The notes below the pieces were generated by a model. The model searched no databases and was not told the DNA's origin. It saw nothing but the letters and a program-made list of their open reading frames with translations. Shown piece after piece: positions 25,024 through 34,307 of a stretch of DNA of 64,000 bases (positions are counted from its first letter, which is position 1; each line of letters begins with the position of its first letter). Position numbers and translations under genes: made by a program. The DNA is from Erysipelotrichales bacterium. Lineage in GTDB: Bacteria; Bacillota_I; Bacilli_A; RF39; UBA660. Location: contig JAFLUY010000001.1 of assembly GCA_022508565.1 (NCBI GenBank), positions 1 through 64,000 of the forward strand, read 5' to 3'.

Positions 25024-25275
25024 ATGGATAGTATATTAGCAAAAGTTGAAGAAATCATCACTGAGCCAATGAAAGCATTAGACATAACTGTTGATTCTGT
25101 AACCTGGGAAAAAGAAGGCAAATACAATTACTTAAAAATCGTACTTGATAAAACATCAGGTTTAGACATTGATGCAATTGTCGAAGCAACAAACATTATT
25201 AATCCTATTCTTGATGAATATGATTTAATTGAAGACGAATATATATTAGATATATCTAGTAAGGAAAGAGGTTAG
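25024..25275 (+). CDS. rimP: Ribosome maturation factor RimP, N-terminal domain only
   Basis: An 83-residue protein matching only the N-terminal alpha/beta domain of RimP (YLKIVLDKTSGLDIDAIVEATNIINPILDE and the final YILDISSKERG). Normal RimP is about 150 residues, with a C-terminal SH3-like domain starting exactly where this one ends. nusA starts 5 bases after the stop, so there is no space or remnant for the missing half. The position in the rimP-nusA order makes the identity clear. It may still bind S12 or be partly functional. An AGGAGG site precedes the ATG. Confidence 0.85.
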   Translation: MDSILAKVEEIITEPMKALDITVDSVTWEKEGKYNYLKIVLDKTSGLDIDAIVEATNIINPILDEYDLIEDEYILDISSKERG

Positions 25276-25279
25276 AATT

Positions 25280-26398
25280 ATGAACGGAAAAGAATTTATA
25301 AAAGCATTAAAAAATATTATTGAAGAAAAAAATATAGATGAAGATACAGTTTATGATGCTATGGAACAAGGTCTTATTACAGCTTATAAAAAGAACTATG
25401 ATTCAAAAACTAATGTTAAAGTTTTAATTGATCGCGAGTCTGGTGAATTTAGAGTAATAAGATACTTTGTTGTAGTAGATGATTATATTGAAGGAGAAGA
25501 ATCAACTGATGAGGAAGGAAATATCATCTATTTAGATCCTGAAATAAATGAAGATGCTCAATTACTACTTGAAGAAGCTAGGGAAATAGTTCCAGACATT
25601 AAAGTTGGAGAAACTATTGAAGAAGAAGTTACACCAAAAGATTTTGGACGTGTTGCAGCTTCTACTTGTAAACAAGTAGTTACTCAAAAAATTAGAGAAG
25701 CTGAAAGAAATTCAATTATTGAAGAATTCTCTGATAAACAAGATGAATTAATGGTTGGTATTCTCGCTATGGAAGATGTAAGAAATTACTATGTTGATTT
25801 AGGTAGAACTCGTGCTATTTTACCAAAATCTGAAATGATTCCTGGTGAAGAAGTTAAAATGGGCTCATCAATTAAAGTATATATAACAAAAGTTGAAGCA
25901 ACAAATAAAGGACCACTTGTATTATGTACAAGAAAACACTATGGCTTTGTTAAACGTTTATTTGAAACTGAAATACCAGAATTACAAGACGGTACTTTAG
26001 AATTACATGCAGTAGCTCGTGAAGCTGGTGTTAGAAGTAAAGTTGCAGTATCATCTACAAATGATAGAATTGATCCAATCGGTACTTGTATTGGAGAACG
26101 TGGTTCGCGTATTTCTAATATCTTAAGTGAGCTTAATGGCGAAAAAATCGACTTAGTTTTATGGAGTGAAGATAATGCTGAATTTATTAAAAATGCTTTA
26201 TCTCCAGCTAAAGATGTAATTGTTTCAATAATTGAAGAAGAAAAAGCAAGAGAAGCTTTAGCTATTGTTACTGATGAAAACTTAAGTTTAGCTATTGGTA
26301 AAAAAGGAATCAATATTAAACTTGCAAGTAAGTTAACTAAGTTTAAAATAAATATCAAAACTATGACTCAAATTCAAGAAGAAGGAAACGCTGAATAA
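25280..26398 (+). CDS. nusA: Transcription termination/antitermination factor NusA
   Basis: A 372-residue NusA with an N-terminal RNA-polymerase-binding domain (about 1-125), S1 domain (about 135-200), and KH1 and KH2 domains (about 205-345; IGTCIGERGSRISNI and LAIGKKGINIKLASKL). It ends after KH2 and lacks the C-terminal acidic repeats of E. coli, as in Bacillus. It modulates pausing, termination and antitermination. The stop overlaps the next ATG (TAATG). Confidence 0.97.
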   Translation: MNGKEFIKALKNIIEEKNIDEDTVYDAMEQGLITAYKKNYDSKTNVKVLIDRESGEFRVIRYFVVVDDYIEGEESTDEEGNIIYLDPEINEDAQLLLEEAREIVPDIKVGETIEEEVTPKDFGRVAASTCKQVVTQKIREAERNSIIEEFSDKQDELMVGILAMEDVRNYYVDLGRTRAILPKSEMIPGEEVKMGSSIKVYITKVEATNKGPLVLCTRKHYGFVKRLFETEIPELQDGTLELHAVAREAGVRSKVAVSSTNDRIDPIGTCIGERGSRISNILSELNGEKIDLVLWSEDNAEFIKNALSPAKDVIVSIIEEEKAREALAIVTDENLSLAIGKKGINIKLASKLTKFKINIKTMTQIQEEGNAE

Positions 26399-26649
26399 TG
26401 AAAAAAATACCAATGCGCATGTGCATTGTATCTAGGGAAAGATATCCTAAAAAAGATCTTATCAGAGTTGTAAAAACGGATACTGGAGTTATAGTTGATG
26501 AGACAGGCAAAGTTAATGGACATGGAGTATATCTAAAAAAAGAACTATCCATAATAGAAACAGCTCAATCAAAAAAAATACTTAACCATGCCTTAGAAAC
26601 AGAAGTGCCTGATAGTTTATTTGATGAATTAAAAGAACTAATAAAATAA
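26398..26649 (+). CDS. rnpM: YlxR/RnpM RNA-binding protein
   Basis: An 83-residue YlxR protein, MRMCIVSRERYPKKDLIRVV near the start, with GHGVYLKKE typical of the fold. In B. subtilis it binds RNase P RNA and modulates its activity (renamed RnpM). It overlaps the nusA stop. The L7Ae-like ylxQ gene that normally separates it from infB is absent here. Confidence 0.92.
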   Translation: MKKIPMRMCIVSRERYPKKDLIRVVKTDTGVIVDETGKVNGHGVYLKKELSIIETAQSKKILNHALETEVPDSLFDELKELIK

Positions 26650-26672
26650 AAAAAGAAAGAAGAGGTGTTTAT

Positions 26673-28796
26673 ATGACAGTTGAAAATTATGCACAAGAGA
26701 TGGGTTTTGCTGTTCAAGATGTTTTAAATAAATGTAATGAACTAGGTATTAAAGTATCATCGAGAGATGATGTCTTAGATGATGAAGCTATTATCATGCT
26801 TGATAATACAATGAACTTAATCAGTACTAATGAAGAACTTAATTTTGAAGAAACTGATGCAATTGATGATGTTGTTGAAGATTTAATGTTAGATGATAAC
26901 TTAAAATCTATTGATAAAAAACATACTGTATCAAAAGAAAAAGTTAAGAAAAAGACCGAAATACAAAATTCCAATAAAGAATTCCTAAACAAGAAAAAAC
27001 AAATGTATAAGAATAAAGAAAAATTAACAAGCAATACTGTATCTACTCAAGATGATACCATAGTTGTTTATAAAGAAGGAATGAGTGTTCAAAATCTTGC
27101 AGATGAGTTAGGTGTTCCAGGTGTAGATTTAGTTAAAAAGCTAATTACTTTAGGTATGATGATTAGTTTACCTCAAGCAATTGATTTTGAAACAGCTGAA
27201 CTTTTAGCAAGCGAATATAATAAAACTCTAAAAAGAGAAGAAACTCAAGATATATCTAATTTTGAAAATTTTGAAATTATTGATCGTGATGAAGACTTAC
27301 GTCCACGTCCACCAGTAATAACAATCATGGGACATGTTGACCATGGTAAGACAACTTTACTTGACTATATTAGAAATTCTAATGTTGTTGATGGTGAAGC
27401 TGGAGGAATTACTCAACATATTGGAGCATACCAAATTGATTATAATGGTGATAAATTAACATTTATTGATACCCCAGGGCATGCTGCATTTACTGAAATG
27501 CGAGCTCGTGGAGCATCAGTTACAGATATAGTTATCATAATCGTATCTGCCGAAGATGGTGTAATGCCACAAACTAAAGAAGCAATTGATCATGCTTTAG
27601 CAGCCGAAGTTCCAATCGTTGTAGCAATCAATAAAATTGATAAGCCAGCTGCAAATCCAGATCGTATCATGACTGAAATGAGTGAATACTCAATTACTCC
27701 AGAAGAATGGGGTGGCACAACACCATTTGTTAGAATTAGTGCTAAAACTGGAGAAGGAGTTGATAAACTTCTTGAAACAATTTTAGCTATAGCTGAAGTA
27801 TCTGAGCTTAAGGCTAATCCAACAAGATATGCATTGGGCACAGTTATTGAATCAAGAATTGATAAACAAATGGGCGGAGTTGCTACTATATTAATCCAAA
27901 ATGGTACTTTAAGATTAGGAGATCCAATTGTTGTTGGTACAAGTTATGGACGTGTTAGAACTCTAAGAAATGACTTAGGTAAAGATATTGTTGAGGCTGG
28001 ACCTTCAACACCTGTGGAAATCACTGGTTTATCTGATAATCCATCAGCAGGAGATAAATTCATGGCATTTGAATCTGAACATGAAGCTCGTTCTATTGCT
28101 GAAAAAAGAGCAATTCAAGCTAAAGAAAGAAGTTTTGTAAAACCAACACTTTCATTAGACGAATTATTTGCTCAAATCCAATCAGGTGTAAAAGAGATAA
28201 ATGTTGTACTAAAATGTGATGTTCGTGGTTCAGAAGAAGCTGTTAAAAATTCATTAGAAAAAATTGACGTTGAAGGCGTTAAAATAAAAATTATTAGAAG
28301 TGGCATTGGAACTATTACTGAATCTGATATAGTTTTAGCTCACGCAAGTAATGCAATTGTTATTGGATTTAATGTTGTACCTAATAATAAAACTAGAGAA
28401 GTTGCTAAAGAATATAATGTTGAAATGCGATTATATACAATAATTTATAAAGTTGTTGAAGAAATGGAAGCAGCTATGAAAGGTATGTTAGATCCAGAAT
28501 TCGAAGAAGTTGTCTCTGGTACTTGTGAAGTAAGACAATTGTTTAAATATTCTAAAGTTGGAACTATTGCCGGTGTAATGGTAACAAGCGGTCTAATTAA
28601 GAATAATTCAAAAGTACGAGTTATACGTGATGGTGTAATAATTTATGATGGTATTGTTTCATCACTTCAAAGAGGAAAAGACTCTGTTAAAGAAGTAAAA
28701 AATGGTTTTGAATGTGGTTTAACTATTGAAGGTTATAATGACATTAAAGAAGGAGATACATTCGAAACTTACGAAATGGTCGAGGTTAAAAGATGA
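26673..28796 (+). CDS. infB: Translation initiation factor IF-2
   Basis: A 707-residue IF-2: a short N-terminal IF2_N domain (about 1-50), a charged Lys-rich linker (about 85-125), a second IF2_N (about 130-185), and the GTPase domain from about residue 210 with GHVDHGKTT (G1), DTPGHAAF (G3), NKIDKP (G4) and [11 protein letters not shown] (G5). Domains II-IV follow. It delivers initiator tRNA to the 30S subunit. Its TGA stop overlaps the rbfA ATG, which also shows that TGA is not read as Trp. Confidence 0.98.
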   Translation: MTVENYAQEMGFAVQDVLNKCNELGIKVSSRDDVLDDEAIIMLDNTMNLISTNEELNFEETDAIDDVVEDLMLDDNLKSIDKKHTVSKEKVKKKTEIQNSNKEFLNKKKQMYKNKEKLTSNTVSTQDDTIVVYKEGMSVQNLADELGVPGVDLVKKLITLGMMISLPQAIDFETAELLASEYNKTLKREETQDISNFENFEIIDRDEDLRPRPPVITIMGHVDHGKTTLLDYIRNSNVVDGEAGGITQHIGAYQIDYNGDKLTFIDTPGHAAFTEMRARGASVTDIVIIIVSAEDGVMPQTKEAIDHALAAEVPIVVAINKIDKPAANPDRIMTEMSEYSITPEEWGGTTPFVRISAKTGEGVDKLLETILAIAEVSELKANPTRYALGTVIESRIDKQMGGVATILIQNGTLRLGDPIVVGTSYGRVRTLRNDLGKDIVEAGPSTPVEITGLSDNPSAGDKFMAFESEHEARSIAEKRAIQAKERSFVKPTLSLDELFAQIQSGVKEINVVLKCDVRGSEEAVKNSLEKIDVEGVKIKIIRSGIGTITESDIVLAHASNAIVIGFNVVPNNKTREVAKEYNVEMRLYTIIYKVVEEMEAAMKGMLDPEFEEVVSGTCEVRQLFKYSKVGTIAGVMVTSGLIKNNSKVRVIRDGVIIYDGIVSSLQRGKDSVKEVKNGFECGLTIEGYNDIKEGDTFETYEMVEVKR

Positions 28797-29140
28797 GTGT
28801 TAAAATAGAAAGAATCTCAAGTGAAGTTTTAAGAGTTTTATCAGAAATTATGCTACTTGAAGCAAAAGATGAAACTTTAAAACATATAACTATAACCGAT
28901 TGTGTAGTTACAAATGATTTAAGTTTTGCAAATGTTTATTACACATATATGGGTGATGAACCATTAGAAGATGTTAAAAAGAATCTTGAAGTTGCAGCTC
29001 CATATCTTAGAACTGTACTTGCAAGTAAAATAGAATTACGTCATACACCAGAGTTGAGATTTTTCTATGATGAATCTATTGAATATGGACAAAATATAGA
29101 AAGAATTATTAATAAACTACATGAAAATGAAAAAGAGTAA
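28793..29140 (+). CDS. rbfA: Ribosome-binding factor A
   Basis: A 115-residue KH-type protein with the RbfA pattern ([55 protein letters not shown]). It helps mature the 30S subunit, like RimP. It overlaps infB by four bases (ATGA) and ends the operon before a strong terminator. Confidence 0.96.
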   Translation: MSVKIERISSEVLRVLSEIMLLEAKDETLKHITITDCVVTNDLSFANVYYTYMGDEPLEDVKKNLEVAAPYLRTVLASKIELRHTPELRFFYDESIEYGQNIERIINKLHENEKE

Positions 29141-29160
29141 TAGAAATATTACTTTTTTTT
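29136..29160 (+). terminator. Terminator of the rimP-rbfA operon
   Basis: AGTAATA / TATTACT stem, GAAA loop, eight T; overlaps the rbfA stop. Confidence 0.85.
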
Positions 29161-29169
29161 GTAAAAATT

Positions 29170-29322
29170 ATGAACTTACTAAAAGCACATTTTTATATTA
29201 ATGTGAATACAGATGAAGGAAACTTCATAAAAAATGGAACATTCAATATTTCAGTGTTCGATGCTACCAAAAAGTTTGGATTTGCACCTAACTATACTGA
29301 GTTAGGTACTGTTTTAATTTAA
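29170..29322 (+). CDS. Short ORF (50 aa), possible gene fragment
   Basis: An open frame from ATG 29170 to TAA 29320-29322 encoding 50 residues, with a beta-rich sequence (FNISVFDATKKFGFAPNY). There is no ribosome binding site before the ATG, which lies ten bases after a terminator T run. A second terminator follows at 29349. It may be the remnant of a larger gene or a fortuitous frame. The rest of 29323-29448 contains nothing else I can name. Confidence 0.25.
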   Translation: MNLLKAHFYINVNTDEGNFIKNGTFNISVFDATKKFGFAPNYTELGTVLI

Positions 29323-29348
29323 GGTCAAAGATAATTAATTTTAATGAA

Positions 29349-29380
29349 AATAACAGAAGTGAAAAATCTGTTATTTTTTT
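29349..29380 (+). terminator. Terminator
   Basis: AATAACAGA / TCTGTTATT 9-bp stem followed by seven T. Its presence downstream of the short ORF suggests that the region 29160-29380 is or was transcribed. Confidence 0.75.
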
Positions 29381-29448
29381 ATGCTTTTCAGCGTATAATC
29401 GATATAAATAAAGTTTTTTTCTACTTCAATTAATTCTCTTTTCAAAAC

Positions 29449-29477
29449 TTGCTAAATTTTCCGATTTATGCTATTAT
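29449..29477 (+). promoter_or_regulatory. Sigma-A promoter
   Basis: TTGCTA (29449-29454), 17-nt spacer, TATTAT (29472-29477), upstream of the transglutaminase-like gene. Confidence 0.65.
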
Positions 29478-29504
29478 ATACAGCAATTTATGGGGGTATT
29501 TGTG

Positions 29505-30977
29505 ATGTCTAGAAAAATATTAACTATAAATTTTGATGATGAAACAAAAGAATATACTGATGGGTGTGTCTTTCCTAGTGACATCTATACTTTTTTATGT
29601 TTATCAAATACGAATTTTAAAGATAAATTAACAAGTGAAGAATTTTATCAAAAAATCAAAGAGAATTTAGAACATGATTTAAAAGTTCCATATGATGAAG
29701 AATCTGCAATATTTATCAAAAAGGAATTAGATAAGATTAATGCATGCCCAAAAGAAGAATATTTAAATGATTATAAAACAGTTAAATTTGAGTCTGATAA
29801 ACCACATGATTATTTAACATTCATTAAGGAAAACTTAGATTTCTTAAGTGATAAAGATATTATTTTACCAGGTTTATTTAATCTAACAGATGATGATTAT
29901 TTACATGTCACAAATCCAAGTAAAAATATGAAAGAATATTTTCCAAATGCAAATATTTATCTAAATGTTGATGGTGATTGTTTAATTTCAAGTTTAGATG
30001 ATTATAAAAAAGCTTATGAAAAAATCTATAATATAGTAAATTTAATTAAATCATTAAACTTAAGTCCATTAGAACAAGTAATGTTTGCTTATGATATTTG
30101 TAAAGATAGACAATTTAAACAAGGAACAACCGAAGAAGAAATGTATAAATCTTGTGATTTAATAAGCTCATTAAATGATGAATTTATTATATGTGCTGGA
30201 TATGATGCAATATTCAGAGCAATTTTAACTAACCTTGGCATTTCTTCTAAATCTGTTATCTTAGAAGGAACTTCCGAATTTAATAAAGAAGGTCACGTAA
30301 GAACTGCAGTATATATTGATGATCCAAAATATAATGTAGAAGGTCACTATTTCTTTAATGTTACAGCAGATGCTAAAAAAGATGAATCAGATGATTATAA
30401 AAATAAATATGGTTTCTTTGCTCGAACTTTTGAAGAAATTATTTTAGCTGATAAACTAAAAGGTTTTGCTATGACAGAAGAAAAATACTTATATCCAAAT
30501 TATATTTATGAATTATTTAAAGGATTAAAAGATACTTATTCTTACACTGATTTTATTAAACTAAGAACTAGTAATAAATTTAATTTTTATTTAAAAAACT
30601 TAGGAATTCCTCAAGTGAAAATTCAAAGCGAAGGAAATAAAAAAGAAGATTTAATGAAAGCTTTAGAAAGAATATATGAATCATTTAATAGACCAGTTGA
30701 ACCTGAAACTTTCGTTGAACTTTTATATAATGTTAGAAAAGCAGAGTATTGTTTAAATCCAAATAGTACTCCATTTTCAATTGAAGATTTAAAAGAGGGA
30801 GTAAAGATAAATCAATTCTCTCGTATATTCTTGGATCAACAAACAAAAGAATATATAGCCAATGTTTTACAAATTACTGAAAGAGAATATTTAGAACGCG
30901 AACAAGATAGATTATTTAGAAAAACATTAACACAAGAAAAAGAAATTGATATAACAGCAACTAAATTAATTAAATAA
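29505..30977 (+). CDS. Cytosolic transglutaminase-like protein, unknown
   Basis: A 490-residue soluble protein. The middle (about 215-300) looks like a transglutaminase/papain-like core: FIICAGYDAIFRAILTNLGI supplies a helix-initiating Cys, GHVRTAVYIDD a His on the next strand, and FNVTAD a possible Asp. Flanking regions are helical and unknown. No signal peptide, unlike most bacterial transglutaminase-fold proteins, so it may act on cytosolic proteins or be a peptidase-like scaffold. ATG at 29505 is chosen since GGGGGT sits upstream; an in-frame ATG at 29490 overlaps this site. Monocistronic. Confidence 0.5.
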   Translation: MSRKILTINFDDETKEYTDGCVFPSDIYTFLCLSNTNFKDKLTSEEFYQKIKENLEHDLKVPYDEESAIFIKKELDKINACPKEEYLNDYKTVKFESDKPHDYLTFIKENLDFLSDKDIILPGLFNLTDDDYLHVTNPSKNMKEYFPNANIYLNVDGDCLISSLDDYKKAYEKIYNIVNLIKSLNLSPLEQVMFAYDICKDRQFKQGTTEEEMYKSCDLISSLNDEFIICAGYDAIFRAILTNLGISSKSVILEGTSEFNKEGHVRTAVYIDDPKYNVEGHYFFNVTADAKKDESDDYKNKYGFFARTFEEIILADKLKGFAMTEEKYLYPNYIYELFKGLKDTYSYTDFIKLRTSNKFNFYLKNLGIPQVKIQSEGNKKEDLMKALERIYESFNRPVEPETFVELLYNVRKAEYCLNPNSTPFSIEDLKEGVKINQFSRIFLDQQTKEYIANVLQITEREYLEREQDRLFRKTLTQEKEIDITATKLIK

Positions 30978-31053
30978 ATTAATAAATTTATATAAAAAAA
31001 TATTTTTCTTATCGAGTATTAGTGATATAATTTATATAAGGTGGGTAAAAATT

Positions 31054-31872
31054 ATGGGAATGAACAGCAATGGATTTAATCACAATAACATTTATAGAAA
31101 TAACTATGTAGATTTTGAAAAGAAATCAGACGGTCATAACGAGGAGTTATCAACTCCAAATGCCCAAATTAATGAAAATACTTTTGTTGCAATATCAGAT
31201 ACTAATTTTGGCTCAACATTAGAACAATCTCACTATTTAGACTGTGTCTTTGATTATGTTGAAACATATGGTATACATGATATTGTTCATTGTGGAAACT
31301 TACTTCAAAGTACTTTTGCTCCTTTAAGTGAGCAATATAATACTGCTCATAGACAAGTAAATCATGTACTTGAATTATTTCCTGAAGATATTGATACTAA
31401 AGTACATATATTACTAGGTGCCAATGATTTTCATGCACTTAAAAGGAAACCACATGTATATAAAATATTAGAATCTAGAAGAAGTTTTAATATAATGGGA
31501 TATAAAAAGGCTAATATTAAGTGGGGAGAATATATATTTTCCGCTTTCAGTTATATTCAAAGCGTACGTTCTAGATGTCCCGATATAAAGACAGATTTTA
31601 ATTTATGTGGCACTACACATTCTTTGAGTATTGAAGGAAAAGATATTTTTATGCCGCCATTATCTATGGATGTGAGAAATGTCCACAATGAAAACTTTTA
31701 TCCAGGATTTATAGTTGTTCATAAAAACGATAATGAAATAATATTCACTTATTATGCATTTATTGAAGGGCGTTATATTACTAAATCAGAAGAAGTAATC
31801 AAACCAGATAATAATGTTAGACCAACAAATCTTGGAGAAGTTTTAAAACTAAGACCAAACATTAAAAAATAA
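31054..31872 (+). CDS. Degenerate metallophosphoesterase-fold protein
   Basis: A 272-residue protein with the order of calcineurin-like phosphoesterase motifs but with altered metal ligands: DTNFG instead of DxHG, HCGNLLQ instead of GDxxD, LLGANDFH instead of GNHD, and GTTHS instead of GHTH. The first 40 residues are Asn-rich and probably disordered. Most metal-binding residues are changed, so it may be a catalytically inactive sensor or scaffold. It lies 11 bases before truB and is likely co-transcribed with it. Confidence 0.6.
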   Translation: MGMNSNGFNHNNIYRNNYVDFEKKSDGHNEELSTPNAQINENTFVAISDTNFGSTLEQSHYLDCVFDYVETYGIHDIVHCGNLLQSTFAPLSEQYNTAHRQVNHVLELFPEDIDTKVHILLGANDFHALKRKPHVYKILESRRSFNIMGYKKANIKWGEYIFSAFSYIQSVRSRCPDIKTDFNLCGTTHSLSIEGKDIFMPPLSMDVRNVHNENFYPGFIVVHKNDNEIIFTYYAFIEGRYITKSEEVIKPDNNVRPTNLGEVLKLRPNIKK

Positions 31873-31883
31873 GGTGTGATAAA

Positions 31884-32723
31884 ATGAACGGAGTTTTACT
31901 AGTTAACAAAGAAAAAGACGTAACATCAAGAGATGTAGTAAATGACTTAGTTCATTTTTTTAATACAAAAAAAATTGGTCATACTGGAACACTTGATCCA
32001 ATCGCGACAGGTGTTTTAGTTGTAACTATTGGTAAGTATACAAAACTAAATGATGTCTTAACAAGTACCTATAAAGAATATATTGCAACAATGAAGTTAG
32101 GAATTAAAACAGATACTTTGGATATCACAGGTAAAGTTATAGAAGAAAAAAATGTTTCACTAACAGAAGAAGAAATAACAGGATGTTTTAAACACTTCAT
32201 TTGTAAATATGAGCAAGAGGTACCATTATATTCAGCAGTAAAAGTCAATGGCAAAAAGTTATACGAATATGCCAGAAAAAATGAAAGTGTAGAATTACCA
32301 AAAAAAGAGGTTGAAATAAAAAGAATTGAATTATTATCAATGAATGAAAGTGAAGTAATATTTAAATGTTTAGTTTCAAAAGGAACATTTATTAGAAGCT
32401 TAATTCGTGATATTGGTGAATATTTAAATATACCAACTACTATGTCAGATTTAATAAGAACTAAACAAGGAAAGTTTAATATTGAAGATTCTTTTGCAGT
32501 TGATGATATAAGAAAAAATAAATATAGTTTACTAACTCTCAAATATTTATTAGATGTTGAAGAAATTGAATTAGATGAAGAGCTTTTCAAAAAAATAATT
32601 AATGGTCAAAAATTTGACTATAAAAGTCAGAAAGATTTTCTTCTATTTACCAAGAATAATGAAGAAGTTGCTCTTTACAAAAAAGATAATGACATTTATA
32701 GAATGTTTATAAAACTTATATAA
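31884..32723 (+). CDS. truB: tRNA pseudouridine-55 synthase
   Basis: A 279-residue TruB with the catalytic block KKIGHTGTLDPIATGVL (Asp in TLDP), then YKEYIATMKLGIKTDTLDITG, VPLYSAVKVNGKKLYEYAR and a C-terminal PUA-like part. It makes pseudouridine 55 in the T-loop of tRNAs. The normal partner ribF is not adjacent. Confidence 0.96.
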   Translation: MNGVLLVNKEKDVTSRDVVNDLVHFFNTKKIGHTGTLDPIATGVLVVTIGKYTKLNDVLTSTYKEYIATMKLGIKTDTLDITGKVIEEKNVSLTEEEITGCFKHFICKYEQEVPLYSAVKVNGKKLYEYARKNESVELPKKEVEIKRIELLSMNESEVIFKCLVSKGTFIRSLIRDIGEYLNIPTTMSDLIRTKQGKFNIEDSFAVDDIRKNKYSLLTLKYLLDVEEIELDEELFKKIINGQKFDYKSQKDFLLFTKNNEEVALYKKDNDIYRMFIKLI

Positions 32724-32746
32724 GGAAAGTTTATAACTTTCTTTTA
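32723..32746 (+). terminator. Terminator after truB
   Basis: GAAAGTT / AACTTTC stem with a 3-nt loop and TTTTA tail; moderate strength. Confidence 0.6.
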
Positions 32747-32792
32747 ATTTGACTAATATTATAGATAACATTATAATAAACCGCAGGTGATT
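32746..32792 (+). promoter_or_regulatory. Duplicated promoter, copy 1
   Basis: A 47-base block identical to 33515-33561. It contains TTGACT (32749-32754), a 17-nt spacer, TATAAT (32772-32777) and the CGCAGGTGATT ribosome binding site. This is one of the strongest sigma-A promoters in the window. Confidence 0.9.
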
Positions 32793-32795
32793 TTT

Positions 32796-33503
32796 ATGCA
32801 GTACTATAATCACGAAGGTAAAATAGTTAGTTATAATGAAGAAAAAAGTACAAAAAAAATAGAAGCACGAACCGCTGAAATTCACTTCTTTAATGGTTAT
32901 ATACTTAAAAAGTATTATGGATATACAGATCCAGTAAATCGTATAGTTTTAGATGTTTTTGAAATATTAGATAGAATTGATGACAGACATTTACTAAAGG
33001 TAACTGAATTACTTATTAGAAAAGATAGATATAAAGAAGAGGCATCCCTTAGATATAATTTTACTAATTATCGAATTGATGCATATACAATGCCAATAAT
33101 AAGAGATGATAAAGTCGATTTATTTGATATAAGTATTGAGTATATTCTTGAAATGATAGAAGAATTACAAAATCTTTTTAAAGTTTTAAGTACTTATCAC
33201 ATTGAAGTACAAGATTTAACTGATGAAAATGTTATTTTACAAAAAAATAACATAGTCCTTATCGATTGGGATAGATATAGAATATCCAAACGTGATGAAC
33301 ACGATATTTTAATTAACAATATTGATGAACTTGTAACATTATTTTATGATTTATTATATTACAAATGTAGAAATAATAGAGAATGTGAAAAAATTGGCAA
33401 GTTATTATCTATAAATATTAATAATAGTAAATCTTTATCTTTAAGATTTAAAGATGAACTTAAAGGATATAAAACAATTAATGAATACTTACATAAAAAA
33501 TAA
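32796..33503 (+). CDS. Small kinase-like protein, tandem copy 1
   Basis: A 235-residue protein resembling a minimal protein kinase. It has FNGYILKKYY (possible ATP Lys), a short N-lobe with RIDDRHLLKVTELLI, the catalytic-loop-like VQDLTDENVIL (Asp and, five residues on, Asn), NIVLIDWDRY in the DFG place, and a helical C-lobe. The next gene encodes a diverged paralogue of equal length (both start YYNHEGK and share HLLK, NIVLIDWDKY and EYxxK ends). A GTG at 32787 in frame is part of the ribosome binding site; ATG at 32796 is used. Substrate unknown. Confidence 0.6.
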   Translation: MQYYNHEGKIVSYNEEKSTKKIEARTAEIHFFNGYILKKYYGYTDPVNRIVLDVFEILDRIDDRHLLKVTELLIRKDRYKEEASLRYNFTNYRIDAYTMPIIRDDKVDLFDISIEYILEMIEELQNLFKVLSTYHIEVQDLTDENVILQKNNIVLIDWDRYRISKRDEHDILINNIDELVTLFYDLLYYKCRNNRECEKIGKLLSININNSKSLSLRFKDELKGYKTINEYLHKK

Positions 33504-33514
33504 GTATTCTTTTA
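33483..33514 (+). terminator. Weak terminator between kinase-like genes
   Basis: GAATACTTA / TAAGTATTC 9-bp stem with a 9-nt loop and a short T run. Confidence 0.5.
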
Positions 33515-33561
33515 AATTTGACTAATATTATAGATAACATTATAATAAACCGCAGGTGATT
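33515..33561 (+). promoter_or_regulatory. Duplicated promoter, copy 2
   Basis: Identical over 47 bases to 32746-32792: TTGACT (33518-33523), 17-nt spacer, TATAAT (33541-33546), CGCAGGTGATT. The promoter and ribosome binding site are conserved perfectly while the proteins have diverged widely. Confidence 0.9.
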
Positions 33562-33564
33562 GGC

Positions 33565-34272
33565 ATGGAGTACTATAATCATGAAGGAAAGTTAGTTTCC
33601 TATAATCAATCCGAAAGTAAAGAATCAATGAACGGTGGTTGTTCAACTCTTTATGTGTTTGATAATTATATTTATAAAAGATACCTTATTTTTGTACCCA
33701 AAGAGAATCGTGTTAACTTTGATATTTTTAATGTATTAAATAAAATTGATAATCGTCATTTATTAAAAATTAAGGAATTACTAATTGAAAAAGAAAAATA
33801 TGATATCAATAAAACTTCAAAAGAAAACTTTTCTAAAACACCACCTGATGCCTATATTATGCCAATACTAAAAAGAGATAACAGTAATATATTTGATAGA
33901 AAAGTTGAGTTTATTTTAGAAATGCTATCAGAAATAGAAGAATTGATAGAAATAATTACTAATGAACATATTCTTTTACAAGATATTAAATTATCTAATG
34001 TAATTGTAGAAGAGAATAACATTGTATTAATTGATTGGGATAAATATAAATTTGTTAGTTATGAATTAAGCAGAATATTAAGTGCCAACCAATATCAAGT
34101 TATAATATTATTTATTGCATTATTAACACATAACTGTGAAAGTTTTGCTCAAAAAAGAATAATCATGGGTTTATTCGATAATATTTCGGTTGGTAAAGAG
34201 TCTTTAGCTCCACAATTAAAAAGAAGTTTAAATGGATGTCAAACAGTTCGCGAATATATTTATAAGCACTAA
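33565..34272 (+). CDS. Small kinase-like protein, tandem copy 2
   Basis: A 235-residue paralogue of the preceding gene. It keeps YYNHEGKLVSYN at the start, YIYKRYL (possible ATP Lys), NRHLLKIKELLIEKEKY, the catalytic-loop-like LQDIKLSNVIV (Asp and Asn spaced as in kinases) and NIVLIDWDKYKF. It is closer to a canonical kinase catalytic loop than copy 1 (D-I-K-x-x-N). Function and substrate unknown. ATG at 33565 is chosen because the upstream GTG is inside the AGGTGAT site. Confidence 0.6.
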   Translation: MEYYNHEGKLVSYNQSESKESMNGGCSTLYVFDNYIYKRYLIFVPKENRVNFDIFNVLNKIDNRHLLKIKELLIEKEKYDINKTSKENFSKTPPDAYIMPILKRDNSNIFDRKVEFILEMLSEIEELIEIITNEHILLQDIKLSNVIVEENNIVLIDWDKYKFVSYELSRILSANQYQVIILFIALLTHNCESFAQKRIIMGLFDNISVGKESLAPQLKRSLNGCQTVREYIYKH

Positions 34273-34307
34273 TTGTTCATGATATAATGCAATTAAGAGG
34301 TGAACAT

